DNA of 51,596 nt from Cytophagales bacterium. Lineage in GTDB: Bacteria; Bacteroidota; Bacteroidia; Cytophagales; Thermoflexibacteraceae. Positions 18,104-27,585 of this stretch are shown in pieces (position 1 is the first letter of the stretch; each line of letters begins with the position of its first letter). The position numbers and the translations under genes are program-made. Below the pieces are notes generated by a model. It made no database searches. It was not told the DNA's origin and worked only from the letters and a program-made list of their open reading frames with translations. The stretch covers positions 1 to 51,596 of the forward strand of contig REAZ01000032.1 of NCBI GenBank assembly GCA_004294445.1, in the 5' to 3' direction.

Positions 18104-18123
18104 TATCTAACTTAAGTTAGATA
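18104..18123. promoter_or_regulatory. Perfect 20-bp palindrome, candidate operator
   Basis: TATCTAACTTAAGTTAGATA reads identically on both strands. It begins 5 bases upstream of the fic -7 box and covers the -33 region, and it lies about 200 bases before the glutamine synthetase start on the other strand. This is the position expected of a repressor site for a dimeric regulator. Confidence 0.6.
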
Positions 18124-18325
18124 GGACTTAACTTTTTATATTAAGGCAAACTCAAAAATTACATCTCTCGCTTATATTCCGAGGGCTTAAAATAGACGCA
18201 TTTTTAGCTAAAAAATAAAATTATTAAAAAAACTTGCTATTTTTTTGATAAAAATTTGAAAATAATAGGTTTTTTTATGAAATTTGGCTAAAAATTTAAG
18301 CAAAATTAATAAAATCCTTAAAAAT

Positions 18326-20512
18326 ATGGCTAAACTTAGATTTATTGCCTTAGAGCAAGCACAAAAAAGAACTCCTGTTGCAGTTACAGCACCTTCGAAA
18401 AAAGTTTCTGACTATTATGGCATGAATGTTTTTGGTGAGGAAGCGATGAAAGCAAATATTTCATCGGACACTTACAAAAAACTAAGAGATTCCATAGACA
18501 AGGGCGAAGAAATGGAGGACAATGTAGTGGATGCGGTCGCCTCTGCAATGAAAGTTTGGGCTATAGACAAGGGTGCCACACATTACACACACTGGTTTCA
18601 GCCACTTTCTGGAGTAACTGCCGAAAAGCATGACGCATTTTTTGATGTAGCGGGTGCGGGCAAGGTCATTGAAAAATTCAAAGGCAGTGCCTTAGTGCGT
18701 CAAGAGCCTGATGCTTCTTCTTTTCCAAGCGGCGGTATTCGCAATACTTTCGAGGCAAGAGGTTATACGGCTTGGGATCCAACTTCTCCCGCTTTTATTA
18801 TGGACATGGGAGCTACAAAAACACTTTGTATTCCTACGGTTTTCGTTTCTTATACAGGCGAAGCCCTTGACCATAAAGCTCCTTTGCTAAAAGCCTTGTC
18901 TTTCATAGACAGTGCTGCTACAGCAGTTATCAGAGAGTATTTTGACAAAGATGTAAACAAGGTAGTAGCTACTTTGGGTATCGAGCAAGAATATTTCTTA
19001 GTGGATAGGGCTTTGTACTATGCAAGACCTGATTTGATGCTTGCGGGCAGAACGCTATTTGGACACTCGCCTGCGAAGGGACAGCAGTTAGAAGACCATT
19101 ATTTTGGCTCTATTCCTGTGCGTGTAAGAGATTTTATGGCTGATTTTGAGATAGAAGCCCTCAAATTAGGGATTCCTTTGCGTACTCGCCATAACGAAGT
19201 TGCTCCTGGTCAGTTTGAATGCGCCCCTACTTTTGAGGAGGTAAACTTGGCAAATGACCACAACCAACTCATCATGGACATCATAGACAAGGTAGCCGAA
19301 AGACATCACTTTAAAGCTATTCTTCATGAAAAACCATTTTCAGGCATCAACGGTAGCGGAAAGCACAATAACTGGGCTTTGGCAACCAATACAGGGGTAA
19401 ACCTTTTGGGACCAAGTAGCAAAGCAAAGGAGAATTTGCAATTCCTTACGTTCTTTGTAAACACTGTAAAAGCAGTTTACGAAAACGCTGACCTATTGCG
19501 TGCAAGTATTGCTTCGGCGGCCAACGATTTCCGTTTAGGAGCTAACGAGGCACCGCCTGCTATCATGTCTGTATTTATTGGAAAGCAAATGACAGAAGTG
19601 CTTGACGAACTCGAACACAACGGCAATATAAAAATAGATAAAGGCGATAATATGTACATGAAACTCGGCATAGACAAAATTCCTCAAATTTTGCTCGATA
19701 ATACCGACCGTAATCGTACTTCTCCTTTTGCCTTTACAGGAAACAAATTTGAGTTCCGTGCCGTAGGTTCTTCCGCAAACTGTGCAACAGCAATGACGAT
19801 TTTGAATACCATTGTAGCCGCACAATTAGTGAAATTCAAAGAAGAAGTAGATGCGAAAATAGCCAAAGATGTCAAAAAAGAATTGGCAATCGTAGAAGTA
19901 TTGCGCGATTACATCAAAACTTCTAAAGGTATTCGCTTCGAAGGCAACGGATACGGAGATGAGTGGGTAGCCGAAGCCGAAAAACGCGGTCTTTCTAATA
20001 TCAAAACTACGCCACACGCTTTGCAAGCATATTTGAGCAAAAGTGCGCATGAAGTTTTGGTAGGCAATAAGATAGTAAACGAGAGAGAACTACACGCAAG
20101 GGTAGAAATCATGCACGACCAATATACGCTCAAAACACAAATTGAGTCGCGTGCTTTGGGGAACTTCTCCATGAATCAAATCATTCCTGCGGCGGTAAAC
20201 TACCAAAACAAGCTCATTAGCAATGCTGAAGGCTTGCAAGATATTGGGCTTGACGAGGAAGCAAAATTCTTTATCGATATCATCAAGAGTCTCTCTCAGC
20301 ATATCTTGGCTATCAAAACCAATGTTGATGCCATGGTGGAAGCACGCAAAGAGGCAAATGAGCTGGAAGGCTATCACAAATCAGTAGCCTATTGCGAAAA
20401 AGTAAAGCCTTACTTTGATGTTATTCGCTACCATGCCGATAAATTGGAACTTATCGTAGATAACGAAGAGTGGCCTATCGTAAAATACAGAGAATTGCTT
20501 TTTGTGAAGTAA
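18326..20512 (+). CDS. glnN: Glutamine synthetase type III
   Basis: Makes glutamine from glutamate, ammonia and ATP in the cytoplasm; the main ammonia-assimilating synthetase in many Bacteroidota. At 728 residues it fits GSIII (about 700-730), which is longer than GSI. Family segments include YGMNVFGEEAMK near the start, HYTHWFQPLSG, PSGGIRNTFEARGYTAWDPTSP, IGTEQ-type GIEQEYFLVDR, TRHNEVAPGQFECAP and EKPFSGINGSGKHNNW (ATP/metal binding). The open frame extends to 18284 with a TTG, but the ATG at 18326 (MAKLRF) fits the family. No P-II or transporter gene adjoins; a strong terminator follows at once, so it is monocistronic. Confidence 0.96.
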   Translation: MAKLRFIALEQAQKRTPVAVTAPSKKVSDYYGMNVFGEEAMKANISSDTYKKLRDSIDKGEEMEDNVVDAVASAMKVWAIDKGATHYTHWFQPLSGVTAEKHDAFFDVAGAGKVIEKFKGSALVRQEPDASSFPSGGIRNTFEARGYTAWDPTSPAFIMDMGATKTLCIPTVFVSYTGEALDHKAPLLKALSFIDSAATAVIREYFDKDVNKVVATLGIEQEYFLVDRALYYARPDLMLAGRTLFGHSPAKGQQLEDHYFGSIPVRVRDFMADFEIEALKLGIPLRTRHNEVAPGQFECAPTFEEVNLANDHNQLIMDIIDKVAERHHFKAILHEKPFSGINGSGKHNNWALATNTGVNLLGPSSKAKENLQFLTFFVNTVKAVYENADLLRASIASAANDFRLGANEAPPAIMSVFIGKQMTEVLDELEHNGNIKIDKGDNMYMKLGIDKIPQILLDNTDRNRTSPFAFTGNKFEFRAVGSSANCATAMTILNTIVAAQLVKFKEEVDAKIAKDVKKELAIVEVLRDYIKTSKGIRFEGNGYGDEWVAEAEKRGLSNIKTTPHALQAYLSKSAHEVLVGNKIVNERELHARVEIMHDQYTLKTQIESRALGNFSMNQIIPAAVNYQNKLISNAEGLQDIGLDEEAKFFIDIIKSLSQHILAIKTNVDAMVEARKEANELEGYHKSVAYCEKVKPYFDVIRYHADKLELIVDNEEWPIVKYRELLFVK

Positions 20513-20531
20513 TTTGATTTTCAATACCAAA

Positions 20532-20569
20532 TAAAAAAGAGGCTGTCCTAAAAGGTTAGCCTCTTTTTT
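20532..20569 (+). terminator. Terminator of glutamine synthetase III
   Basis: GAGGCT (20539-20544) pairs with AGCCTC (20558-20563), with CC/GG pairing near the TAAAA loop, followed by TTTTTT. It is a clear intrinsic terminator about 20 bases after the stop codon. Confidence 0.85.
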
Positions 20570-20692
20570 GTTTTAAGAGAGGTATTGCAGCTTTGTTTTT
20601 TGAAAAACATATTTTTGATTCAGAAATAATTCCTTAGGCAAGCTTTGTAGGGCATCAAAAATCATTTTAAGGCAATAAAAATAAAAAAGTAC

Positions 20693-20725
20693 AAAAAAAA
20701 GACTGCCCAAATTTTGGACAGCCTC
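20693..20725 (-). terminator. Terminator of the PpiD-like gene
   Basis: Read on the minus strand, a hairpin with GGCTGTCCAAAA in its left arm and TTTGGGCAG in its right is followed by eight T. It lies 26 bases beyond the stop of the PpiD-like gene. Its stem sequence closely resembles the terminators at 20532 and 41456. Confidence 0.75.
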
Positions 20726-20750
20726 TATCGTATGAAAAAAAGAAAAGTGA

Positions 20751-22871
20751 TTAATAATATTTAGCCAAATCACTTTCAGTTTTTGTAATTTTCTTCAAGG
20801 CTTTCAATACTTTTTCTGCTGTTTGGCTATTTCTTTTGCCTACTATTTGTTCCTTATAAGAGTTATAGTCAGCTACTTCGGCAGCAGGAGTGATTTCCAC
20901 TACTTCCATTGCCATGATTGCATTTTCGTCTTTGAAAAGACCTGATTTTTGACCTTTCTTCAGACCGAATGCCTTACCAACCGCTACGGGAGCATAACCA
21001 ACACCGTTCAACGAAGGAGTTTGTAGTGTAACATCAGGCATTGTAGTAACGCTTACGCTCGTACCGTAGGCTGCCGCAATAGCTTCCAAATCTGCATTGG
21101 CAACTTTTGCTAACTTGTCCATGATTTCTTTTGCTTTCTTTTCCTTGCGAACTTCTACTGTCAATTCTTCCTTCACATCTTGCCATCCAGCATTGCCTTT
21201 TTCTACTGCACCCCTTAAAACAGCAACTATGTATTGGCGAGTTTCTTCTAATTCGAATATAGGAGAAACTTGACCTAACTTCGCATCGTTATAAGCCCAA
21301 CGTACTATTTCACGCACTTTCCCTCCTGTGATATTATTGATAAAGCGAGCATCTTTGGCGATATTGAGTGCTTGCAAACTAATGAGTTTTGCTGCTCCTA
21401 CCCTATCTACATATTCTTTGATGTCCTTTGCTGTTGCAAAACTCGATGCATCTCTGAATGCTTTTTCTCTTGTTGCGTCACTTGGAGCTATCTCTTTAAT
21501 GATAGTTGCTAACTTGTACTTCGTTTTATTTTTTACTCCTGTAACTTTGATAACATGATAACCAAACTGTGTAGCTACTAAATTTGGAATTAGTCCTTCT
21601 TGCGATGCAGCCATTACTGCTTGTTCGAAAGGAGCAACCATTTGCTTCTGTGTGAACCAGCCCAAATCTCCGCCCTTGTCTTTTGTACCATCTTCGCCAT
21701 ACATACCTGCAAAAATCTCAAAATTCTGACCTCCTTTTAGCTGGTTAAGTACACCATCTGCTTTAGTTTTGATTTCTGCTTTTTGTGCAGCTGTTTTTCC
21801 TGTAGTATCAAGCAAAATGTGGCTTGCTCTCATAGAATATACAGTATCTTGCTCTGTGGCAATAAACTTATGAAGTGCATAAATACCTTTTTCTCTGTCT
21901 AAGAAAGGTCCATATACTTTTCCTTGTTCCAAAGTAACAGCTAACAAATCTTTTGGAAGGTCTGAAGGCTTTACCGTACCAACGTTCTTGTTTACATCTG
22001 AATTTGCATTTGAAAAAGCTTCGTCATCAGTAGTAGTTGCAAACTGCTGCACTAAGTCTTCTAAACTTTTTTTAATTGTTGCTGAGTCAATAGAAGAAGG
22101 GTTGAAAGAGAAAGGCACATATTCTATAGCTCTGTTCTCTGTATTTTTGTATTTATCCTTGTGGCTATCAAAATAGGATTTCAATTCGTCATCACTTACT
22201 TTAATAGTAGAATCTTGTACCAAGAAAAATGGAATTGCTACATATTTTAAGTTCAATCTCTCATTTTGCTCTTTGTAGTAACTTTCAGCCTCTTTTTTTG
22301 TAACGTAGGTAGAGAGGTCAAACAGTTTGTTATACTTTTCTTTGCTTCTTTCGGGTGCAAGGGAAGCCTCAAAAGTGTAGAACTGTGCTTGTTGCTGCGG
22401 TTCTGCTTGCCCAATGTTCTTCAAAAAGTTAAGAATCATATTTTTATCTAACTGCCCCGTCTGAGGATTGGTAAAACTTTGCGCCCAACCTGGGTGAATG
22501 TTATTGCCTTGTACCATGTCTGTAACTTCTTCATTGGTAACAGCAACGCCAACTTTGTCAAATTCTTTTTGCATCACCAACTTGTAAACCAAGTTATTAA
22601 ATGCTTCATTGCGAATATACTCCATCTCATTCTCATTAGGTCTTCTGCCGATTTGTGCGGCGTACTTATCGACCAATGTAGAAAGTTCGGCTGTATATTC
22701 TTGGAGGGAAATGTCTGTCCCGTCTATCACGCCTGCTACAGGCTTGTTAAAGCTCTGCATAATCCAAGAATTTGCAGAAAACATATCTTGTATTACAAAT
22801 AACCCTATGGATACCCCGATTACTACGGCAGCTACCCACCCTTTTTCTCTAATTTTTGAAATGATTGCCAT
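20751..22871 (-). CDS. PpiD-like periplasmic peptidyl-prolyl isomerase/chaperone
   Basis: A 706-residue inner-membrane-anchored foldase. Residues about 10-30 form a signal anchor (GWVAAVVIGVSIGLFVIQDMF), followed by a SurA_N-3 type chaperone region (GVIDGTDISLQEYTAELSTLV, NLVYKLVMQKEFDKVGVAVT). A parvulin domain spans about residues 345-450 (MRASHILLDTTGKTAAQK ... KGGDLGWFTQKQMVAPFEQAV ... QFGYHVIKVTG). A second, diverged parvulin-like or SurA-like region follows. It should help outer-membrane and periplasmic proteins fold. Length and order match Bacteroidota PpiD/SurA-N proteins. It has its own promoter and terminator. Confidence 0.9.
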   Translation of the reverse strand: MAIISKIREKGWVAAVVIGVSIGLFVIQDMFSANSWIMQSFNKPVAGVIDGTDISLQEYTAELSTLVDKYAAQIGRRPNENEMEYIRNEAFNNLVYKLVMQKEFDKVGVAVTNEEVTDMVQGNNIHPGWAQSFTNPQTGQLDKNMILNFLKNIGQAEPQQQAQFYTFEASLAPERSKEKYNKLFDLSTYVTKKEAESYYKEQNERLNLKYVAIPFFLVQDSTIKVSDDELKSYFDSHKDKYKNTENRAIEYVPFSFNPSSIDSATIKKSLEDLVQQFATTTDDEAFSNANSDVNKNVGTVKPSDLPKDLLAVTLEQGKVYGPFLDREKGIYALHKFIATEQDTVYSMRASHILLDTTGKTAAQKAEIKTKADGVLNQLKGGQNFEIFAGMYGEDGTKDKGGDLGWFTQKQMVAPFEQAVMAASQEGLIPNLVATQFGYHVIKVTGVKNKTKYKLATIIKEIAPSDATREKAFRDASSFATAKDIKEYVDRVGAAKLISLQALNIAKDARFINNITGGKVREIVRWAYNDAKLGQVSPIFELEETRQYIVAVLRGAVEKGNAGWQDVKEELTVEVRKEKKAKEIMDKLAKVANADLEAIAAAYGTSVSVTTMPDVTLQTPSLNGVGYAPVAVGKAFGLKKGQKSGLFKDENAIMAMEVVEITPAAEVADYNSYKEQIVGKRNSQTAEKVLKALKKITKTESDLAKYY

Positions 22872-22891
22872 GCGCTAATTTTTTAAGACTG

Positions 22892-22923
22892 CAAAGGTAA
22901 GTACATATTTGGTTTATGTCAAT
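22892..22923 (-). promoter_or_regulatory. Promoter for the PpiD-like gene
   Basis: On the minus strand: ATTG (TTG of the -33 element at 22920-22923), a 20-base spacer and a perfect -7 box TACCTTTG at 22892-22899. It lies about 20 bases from the ATG, giving a short leader. Confidence 0.6.
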
Positions 22924-23019
22924 AAAACCTAAACTTTTTTAACAGCTTTTTAATAAATAATTGATGTTTAAGTGCTAAGACTCAATATATACCTCTTTAT
23001 TTCTTGCTTTTGTCCAAAT

Positions 23020-25767
23020 CTAATCACGCAATATCTCTATCCAACCTTTCATTCGGGTAGTATTATCTGCTCGGCGTAACCTAATAAAGGTAATGTCTGC
23101 CTCGTAGTAATAAAGCCCCGAAGGTAATGGTTTTCCATTTTGGTCTATCCCTGCCCAATTGAGATTGATGTCATTATCACTTTCATAGACCAACACGCCC
23201 CAGCGATTATACACCTTAAAGACTACTTTTTCGACAAATCTTGGGCATACCATTGGGCGAAACTTGTCATTTTTATTGTCTGCATTTGGCGTAATCACGT
23301 TCGGCAGTTCGTAAGAAGGGCAGTTATCATTACAAACTATATTACTCAGTTTGCTTTCATTTCCTGCTGTATCTAAGGCACTTATCGCATAGCAACCCGC
23401 CAAAGAAGCCAGATTCTGATGCAGGTAAAAAGTATCTTTAACTGTAGTCAGTAGCTTGAGGCTATCGTCTTCCGTGGGCTTGAAATAAATTTTATAACCC
23501 GAAATAAATGTATCGCAAGAGGGGCGGCGGTCAGCATTCCAAGAAATGCGGTTGCTGTACTTGCCATCACAAGTGCTTGGGTCTTTAGGGTTAAAACTTT
23601 TGCAATCCAAAGGAACAATAGTAGCTATAGGAGGGCAAGGAGGAACGGTATCTCTTGTAATAGAGCAAATTATTTGTGATTTGTTAAGCAGTGGCTCAAC
23701 AATATTAGGGTTTTCGTAAGAGCCTCGCGTAGTTACAAAGTAGCAGTAACGTACGCCGTCTTGTAGGGCTTGATTTTGGAAACGCCCCACGTCAGTATAG
23801 TTAAAACCATTAGTACTTACGTCTATGCTATCAATCAAATCAAAAGTTCCCCTATTGCTAACTCTTTCTCTATGAATATAATGCCTTTTGTATTTTTGAG
23901 AAATATTGTTCCAAGGGACGACCGAACTCCACTTTAGGCGTATTGCCCTTGATGCGGGAGCTACGTCTAAGCGAACAGAAGAAGCCACTTCAGAGCTATC
24001 TACTAATACACCATTTGCAAAGAAGGTAACTCTGTAGTTATATACTTTTGCATCTGTGTTTAAGCCTGAATCTGTGAAAAAAGTATCATTTTCAGCAAAA
24101 ATTCTTGGCAACTGCCTTATACCGCTTACACCGCTAAAGTTTTCCGCCCTTGTTACTCTGTATGTATGAGGTCTTGGAAATTTTGTTACATCTATGGCTA
24201 TTGGCTTTACCCAACGCACAAATATTTCTCCTTGCGTGGCATTGGTTCTTTCCACGCTCACATTAGTGATTAATGGGGCGTTGGTCTGCAAAGTAGTACA
24301 AACTTCGGTAGAGGCTATGCTTTCGCCTCCTTTGGGGTCAGGAAAAACGGCATAAATGCGATAGCAATAAGTTACGCCTCGTTTAAGCCCTTGCCCACCA
24401 TTATTATCCACAAAGCGAGTTTGCCCTATAGCCAACTCTCCAACTTGCTGATAACCCGCAGAAGCAGGGATACCTGTTTGGCAAGCACTCGGATTCCAGC
24501 CTGATGCTCCTTGTCTTCTGAATACAAGCATTTTAGTAGCATTAGGGCAGATGTAGTTAGCCCAAGAAACCACAATGCTGCGGTCGACATTATTCGGGGT
24601 AGCAACTAACTGAGTAGGGGCGGGACCTATGACAGTAACACGCCAAGTTTTGAGTACGACTAACCTATTTGAGCGTGGCGTAGGGCGGTCTTCAGCCCTA
24701 AAAACAACGTGATAGGGTTCTTTGCGTACATCAGTACATACAGTTTGCCAACGAAAAACACCAACTCGCCTGCCTGCCGTAGATTGGCTTAGTAGCGTAT
24801 CAAAAGTAGCACGATTGCCGGGTGTGCGTGTTTGAAATAGCTCTCCAAAGGCATTAAGGGTAATGAAATCTCTGTCGGGGTCAGTCGCAATGATGTTTTT
24901 TTGGAGACTCGTACCCGCAATCACACAAGTATCCTGCGGAATAATGAGTTCGGGAGGGCGGTTCGGGTTTTCTCTGATGATAATTTGAATATCCCTGTTG
25001 ATAGAACTTATTTTTACGCCATTTCGCCATTCGTTTACAAAAAAAGCAACGTTGTACTGACCAGGCTGTAGCGGTGCATCCCATACCAAATCACCCGTAA
25101 GCGGGTCTAAGATGAGTGTCGCAGCGCCTGTTCCCGCTCTATTTTGTGCAGGAGGAGGCACTTCTTGGGGGAAAGAGTATCCCTCAATAGGTCTATTTTT
25201 ATCTCTCTTACATATTGTAAGCTCGTAGGAAAGGCTATCTCCTTCGGGGTCAAAAGCACCTGGATTATGGATAAAAATCTGTCTTGAAGCACCAAAATCC
25301 AAAATAGGATAGGTAAGAATGGGTGCGCTATTTAGCCCTAAAAATGGCGAAATAAGAAATGTAGATTCCAAATAAAAAGGCGTATTTACGGAGTTCGGAA
25401 TGTTTAGCACGCCAGGGTTACGGTTGCGAATACCTACTCCTACCTTAAATTCCCCAGGACCTGCGAAAGTATAAGAAGTAACATAAAGCAGTCTTTCTGT
25501 TTGGTTGCCAACATCTTGGGTGGAGGTGAGCCTGACTTTTGCCTTGCTGCCATCGCCAAAATCAAACTCGACTTCTTCGTCTGCTGGCACACCTGTAATA
25601 TCTCTATAAATGGTCAATGTGAACTCGTAGGTAAGTCCTGCTCCCGCCAAACGTCTGGCGGTGAGGTCACCACCCCTGATATGAGTAGCACGAGCTTGCG
25701 ATAGAAATAAGAAAAACAACCCCAAAAGTATGGTAAAAATTCGCATTTGTTGCCGATTGAAAATCAT
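23020..25767 (-). CDS. Secreted fibronectin-type protein with gliding-type C-terminal (CHU_C) domain
   Basis: A 915-residue exported protein. The start chosen (MIFNRQQMRIF) is followed by the hydrophobic signal TILLGLFFLFLSQARA; an ATG at 25746 would give a shorter signal and one at 25794 a longer one. The mature N-terminus ATHIRGGDL is typical of Bacteroidota surface proteins with cadherin/PKD-like repeats. The middle has Ig/FN3-type segments (NRPPELIIP, APTQLVATPNNVDRSIVVSW, APLITNVSVERTN). The last 90 residues are a CHU_C domain: NVITPNADNKNDKF, VFKVYNRWGVLVYES, GKPLPSGLYYYEADI. This domain directs secretion through the type IX system and attachment to the surface. Probably a cell-surface adhesin or gliding-associated protein; it is a single-gene unit. 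Confidence 0.88.
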   Translation of the reverse strand: MIFNRQQMRIFTILLGLFFLFLSQARATHIRGGDLTARRLAGAGLTYEFTLTIYRDITGVPADEEVEFDFGDGSKAKVRLTSTQDVGNQTERLLYVTSYTFAGPGEFKVGVGIRNRNPGVLNIPNSVNTPFYLESTFLISPFLGLNSAPILTYPILDFGASRQIFIHNPGAFDPEGDSLSYELTICKRDKNRPIEGYSFPQEVPPPAQNRAGTGAATLILDPLTGDLVWDAPLQPGQYNVAFFVNEWRNGVKISSINRDIQIIIRENPNRPPELIIPQDTCVIAGTSLQKNIIATDPDRDFITLNAFGELFQTRTPGNRATFDTLLSQSTAGRRVGVFRWQTVCTDVRKEPYHVVFRAEDRPTPRSNRLVVLKTWRVTVIGPAPTQLVATPNNVDRSIVVSWANYICPNATKMLVFRRQGASGWNPSACQTGIPASAGYQQVGELAIGQTRFVDNNGGQGLKRGVTYCYRIYAVFPDPKGGESIASTEVCTTLQTNAPLITNVSVERTNATQGEIFVRWVKPIAIDVTKFPRPHTYRVTRAENFSGVSGIRQLPRIFAENDTFFTDSGLNTDAKVYNYRVTFFANGVLVDSSEVASSVRLDVAPASRAIRLKWSSVVPWNNISQKYKRHYIHRERVSNRGTFDLIDSIDVSTNGFNYTDVGRFQNQALQDGVRYCYFVTTRGSYENPNIVEPLLNKSQIICSITRDTVPPCPPIATIVPLDCKSFNPKDPSTCDGKYSNRISWNADRRPSCDTFISGYKIYFKPTEDDSLKLLTTVKDTFYLHQNLASLAGCYAISALDTAGNESKLSNIVCNDNCPSYELPNVITPNADNKNDKFRPMVCPRFVEKVVFKVYNRWGVLVYESDNDINLNWAGIDQNGKPLPSGLYYYEADITFIRLRRADNTTRMKGWIEILRD

Positions 25768-26004
25768 AGAATAGGAATATATATATTTTAGCATTTGAAA
25801 GTTCTGTTGTTTTAAAAAAATGTAAGATATTAGTTATCTCCTAATTTAAGCATAAATTTAGGTAACTCTTTTCAAATTAAACCATTTTTTAACAATAATA
25901 TCATGCGTAGGCAAAACTATGATTTTATCAAATAAGTTTGGTTTATCTTTGCTATAGAATGAAAACGCATGACAGATATACATTTCCTCACAGACTAATT
26001 CTTT

Positions 26005-26757
26005 TCATTTGTGCCTAAACCAGCAGTCAGTTCTATTGGTTTGATATTCCTTAAATACCGTATTGATAGGCTCGCCATGCAAAAGCTGCTCGTTGAATTG
26101 AGTACGTATCAGGTAGTTAAAAGCACCCATGTCCCCAGTATAAGCGGTCTGATTGTCATGATTATAGCTTTGGTGAATGGAGCATAGCTTTTCAATAAAG
26201 TCTTGCATAATGTCAATTTCCCCGCCAATAATTCCGCAATTGAGCAAGGTTTCATTGCTGAAATTTTCCTCATAAGCCTCATAGTCTGCAATACGGCTGC
26301 GCAAGTGTGCCGAATGAGCTTTCATCCACTCATTATCAAGGCTTTTTGGCTCGTCCCCACAAAAAATAGCTTTGGGGTTTTCCCTAAAAAACGGTTGTAT
26401 GAAAGGGTTATTAATGGCAACAACGTCTGAAATATCAGTAACAAAAATACTTTCTATTTCGCGGGCATGGGTTCGCAAAAAATCCCGATACACAAAATAG
26501 CGATACACATTGGGGTTAAAATGGGCTGCATGGCTTACTTTGACGAAAGTAATATTTTCACTTTCGTATTTTTTGCAGGTAGCGTCTGTAAAACTGTTAT
26601 GAAAAATAATGCCTTTTAGCTGTAAATTAGCCAGAGATTCAGCCCATTTACTCACGAGCGAGTAGTCGTCATCTGCCAAAGTTTCGCTGCGGTTTACGTC
26701 ATATATGCCCGTAAGTAGGCAAGCCATGACCAAATGTTTGTTTGAAAAAGAGCGCAT
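26005..26757 (-). CDS. Putative glycosyltransferase (GT8-like fold)
   Basis: A 250-residue protein not clearly assigned to a family. Features resembling nucleotide-sugar transferases: a T-D-I-S-D-V segment (IFVTDISDVVAINNPF, near 105-120), where an acidic metal-binding pair is expected, and LNCGIIGGEID near 175, similar to the NSG/NCG segment after the sugar-donor site in GT8 enzymes. There is no signal peptide or membrane helix, so it is cytoplasmic. It follows a family-2 glycosyltransferase with a 9-base gap on the same strand, so the two are co-transcribed and probably act on the same cell-surface glycan. The family is an inference from motifs and context. Confidence 0.6.
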   Translation of the reverse strand: MRSFSNKHLVMACLLTGIYDVNRSETLADDDYSLVSKWAESLANLQLKGIIFHNSFTDATCKKYESENITFVKVSHAAHFNPNVYRYFVYRDFLRTHAREIESIFVTDISDVVAINNPFIQPFFRENPKAIFCGDEPKSLDNEWMKAHSAHLRSRIADYEAYEENFSNETLLNCGIIGGEIDIMQDFIEKLCSIHQSYNHDNQTAYTGDMGAFNYLIRTQFNEQLLHGEPINTVFKEYQTNRTDCWFRHK

Positions 26758-26766
26758 ATTTATAGA

Positions 26767-27420
26767 CTAAACAGAGGTAAGTAAATTTGCTTTTTTCATT
26801 TTTGCACAAGTGCTGTTGGGAATGTTGCGGTAGTAAATATAAGTTCGCAAGTCTATTTTATTGACGATGTATTTTTTGGCGGCGGCTTCGTAGAAGTGTG
26901 CATCTGCGGCGTACATATCTTGAAATTTCAGAGTAGTAAAGACTTCTCTTTTCCCAAATAGTGTGGCAAAAAGAATACAATTATCTACATGAATTACTTG
27001 TTTAATGTCGTATTTGTCAGGCACATAGTAATCATCTTCGGTATCTACAATCGTCTTGGTTGTGGAGGCAATCAAATCATTATATTTCATTTCTCGCAAA
27101 CATGACATTAAATGATTCGGCTTGTATTCATCATCAGCATCAATAATCGTGATATAAGCACCTTTGCTATTCAATATGCCCCGATTGATAGATTTGGACT
27201 GCCCGCAGTTCTGGTGGTGAAGGTAAACAATTTTATGTTCATGCTTTTTGATATAGCTGAGTAAATCATTTTGCGAATTGTTATGGCTACCATCATCAAT
27301 GACAATAAGTTCAAAATCTTGAAAATCTTGGTTTAATACAGAATCAATAGCCCTTTTTACTAAAAAAAAGTCAGTATTATAGACCGCCATAAGCACTGAT
27401 ATTCTTATCTTATTTTCCAT
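26767..27420 (-). CDS. Family 2 glycosyltransferase
   Basis: A 217-residue GT-A fold enzyme using a nucleotide sugar. The N-terminus ISVLMAVYNTDFFLVKRAIDSVLNQDFQDFELIVIDDGS is the hallmark of family 2, and the metal-binding DxD is DADDEYK around residue 95. The C-terminal half is short compared with typical 250-300-residue relatives. The open frame extends 20 codons upstream (to 27480) but without family similarity; the ATG at 27420 fits. It is the first gene of a two-gene unit with the GT8-like gene, probably making part of a surface polysaccharide or glycoprotein glycan. The acceptor is unknown. Confidence 0.85.
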   Translation of the reverse strand: MENKIRISVLMAVYNTDFFLVKRAIDSVLNQDFQDFELIVIDDGSHNNSQNDLLSYIKKHEHKIVYLHHQNCGQSKSINRGILNSKGAYITIIDADDEYKPNHLMSCLREMKYNDLIASTTKTIVDTEDDYYVPDKYDIKQVIHVDNCILFATLFGKREVFTTLKFQDMYAADAHFYEAAAKKYIVNKIDLRTYIYYRNIPNSTCAKMKKANLLTSV

Positions 27421-27520
27421 GCGAAGGTATTTATCGTAGGTTATTGTAAGTAGGAAAGTAATGATATACTCATTTTTCAATGCGTAAATGTAGTAAAAAA
27501 ATGATTTGTCTTAACCTAAT

Positions 27521-27562
27521 AAGAAAAAAAACAGCTACTCAAGATTGGTTGAGTAGCTGTGT
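27521..27562 (-). terminator. Terminator of clpB
   Basis: ACAGCTACTCAA (27531-27542) pairs perfectly with TTGAGTAGCTGT (27549-27560) around a 6-base loop; on the minus strand a run of T follows. It is a textbook intrinsic terminator just after clpB. Confidence 0.9.
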
Positions 27563-27585
27563 CCACTAAATATTATAATTTTTTC

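Noticed and set aside
20573..20773. 66-codon minus-strand frame between two terminators
   Set aside because: Contains the PpiD terminator and overlaps its coding end; not a gene.
25944..25951. TATCTTTG on the plus strand, resembling a -7 box
   Set aside because: No plus-strand gene follows; only a 19-codon frame lies downstream, so it is probably chance.
27422..27429. TACCTTCG-like minus-strand box just before the family-2 glycosyltransferase
   Set aside because: It would start transcription inside the coding region, so it cannot serve the assigned ATG.
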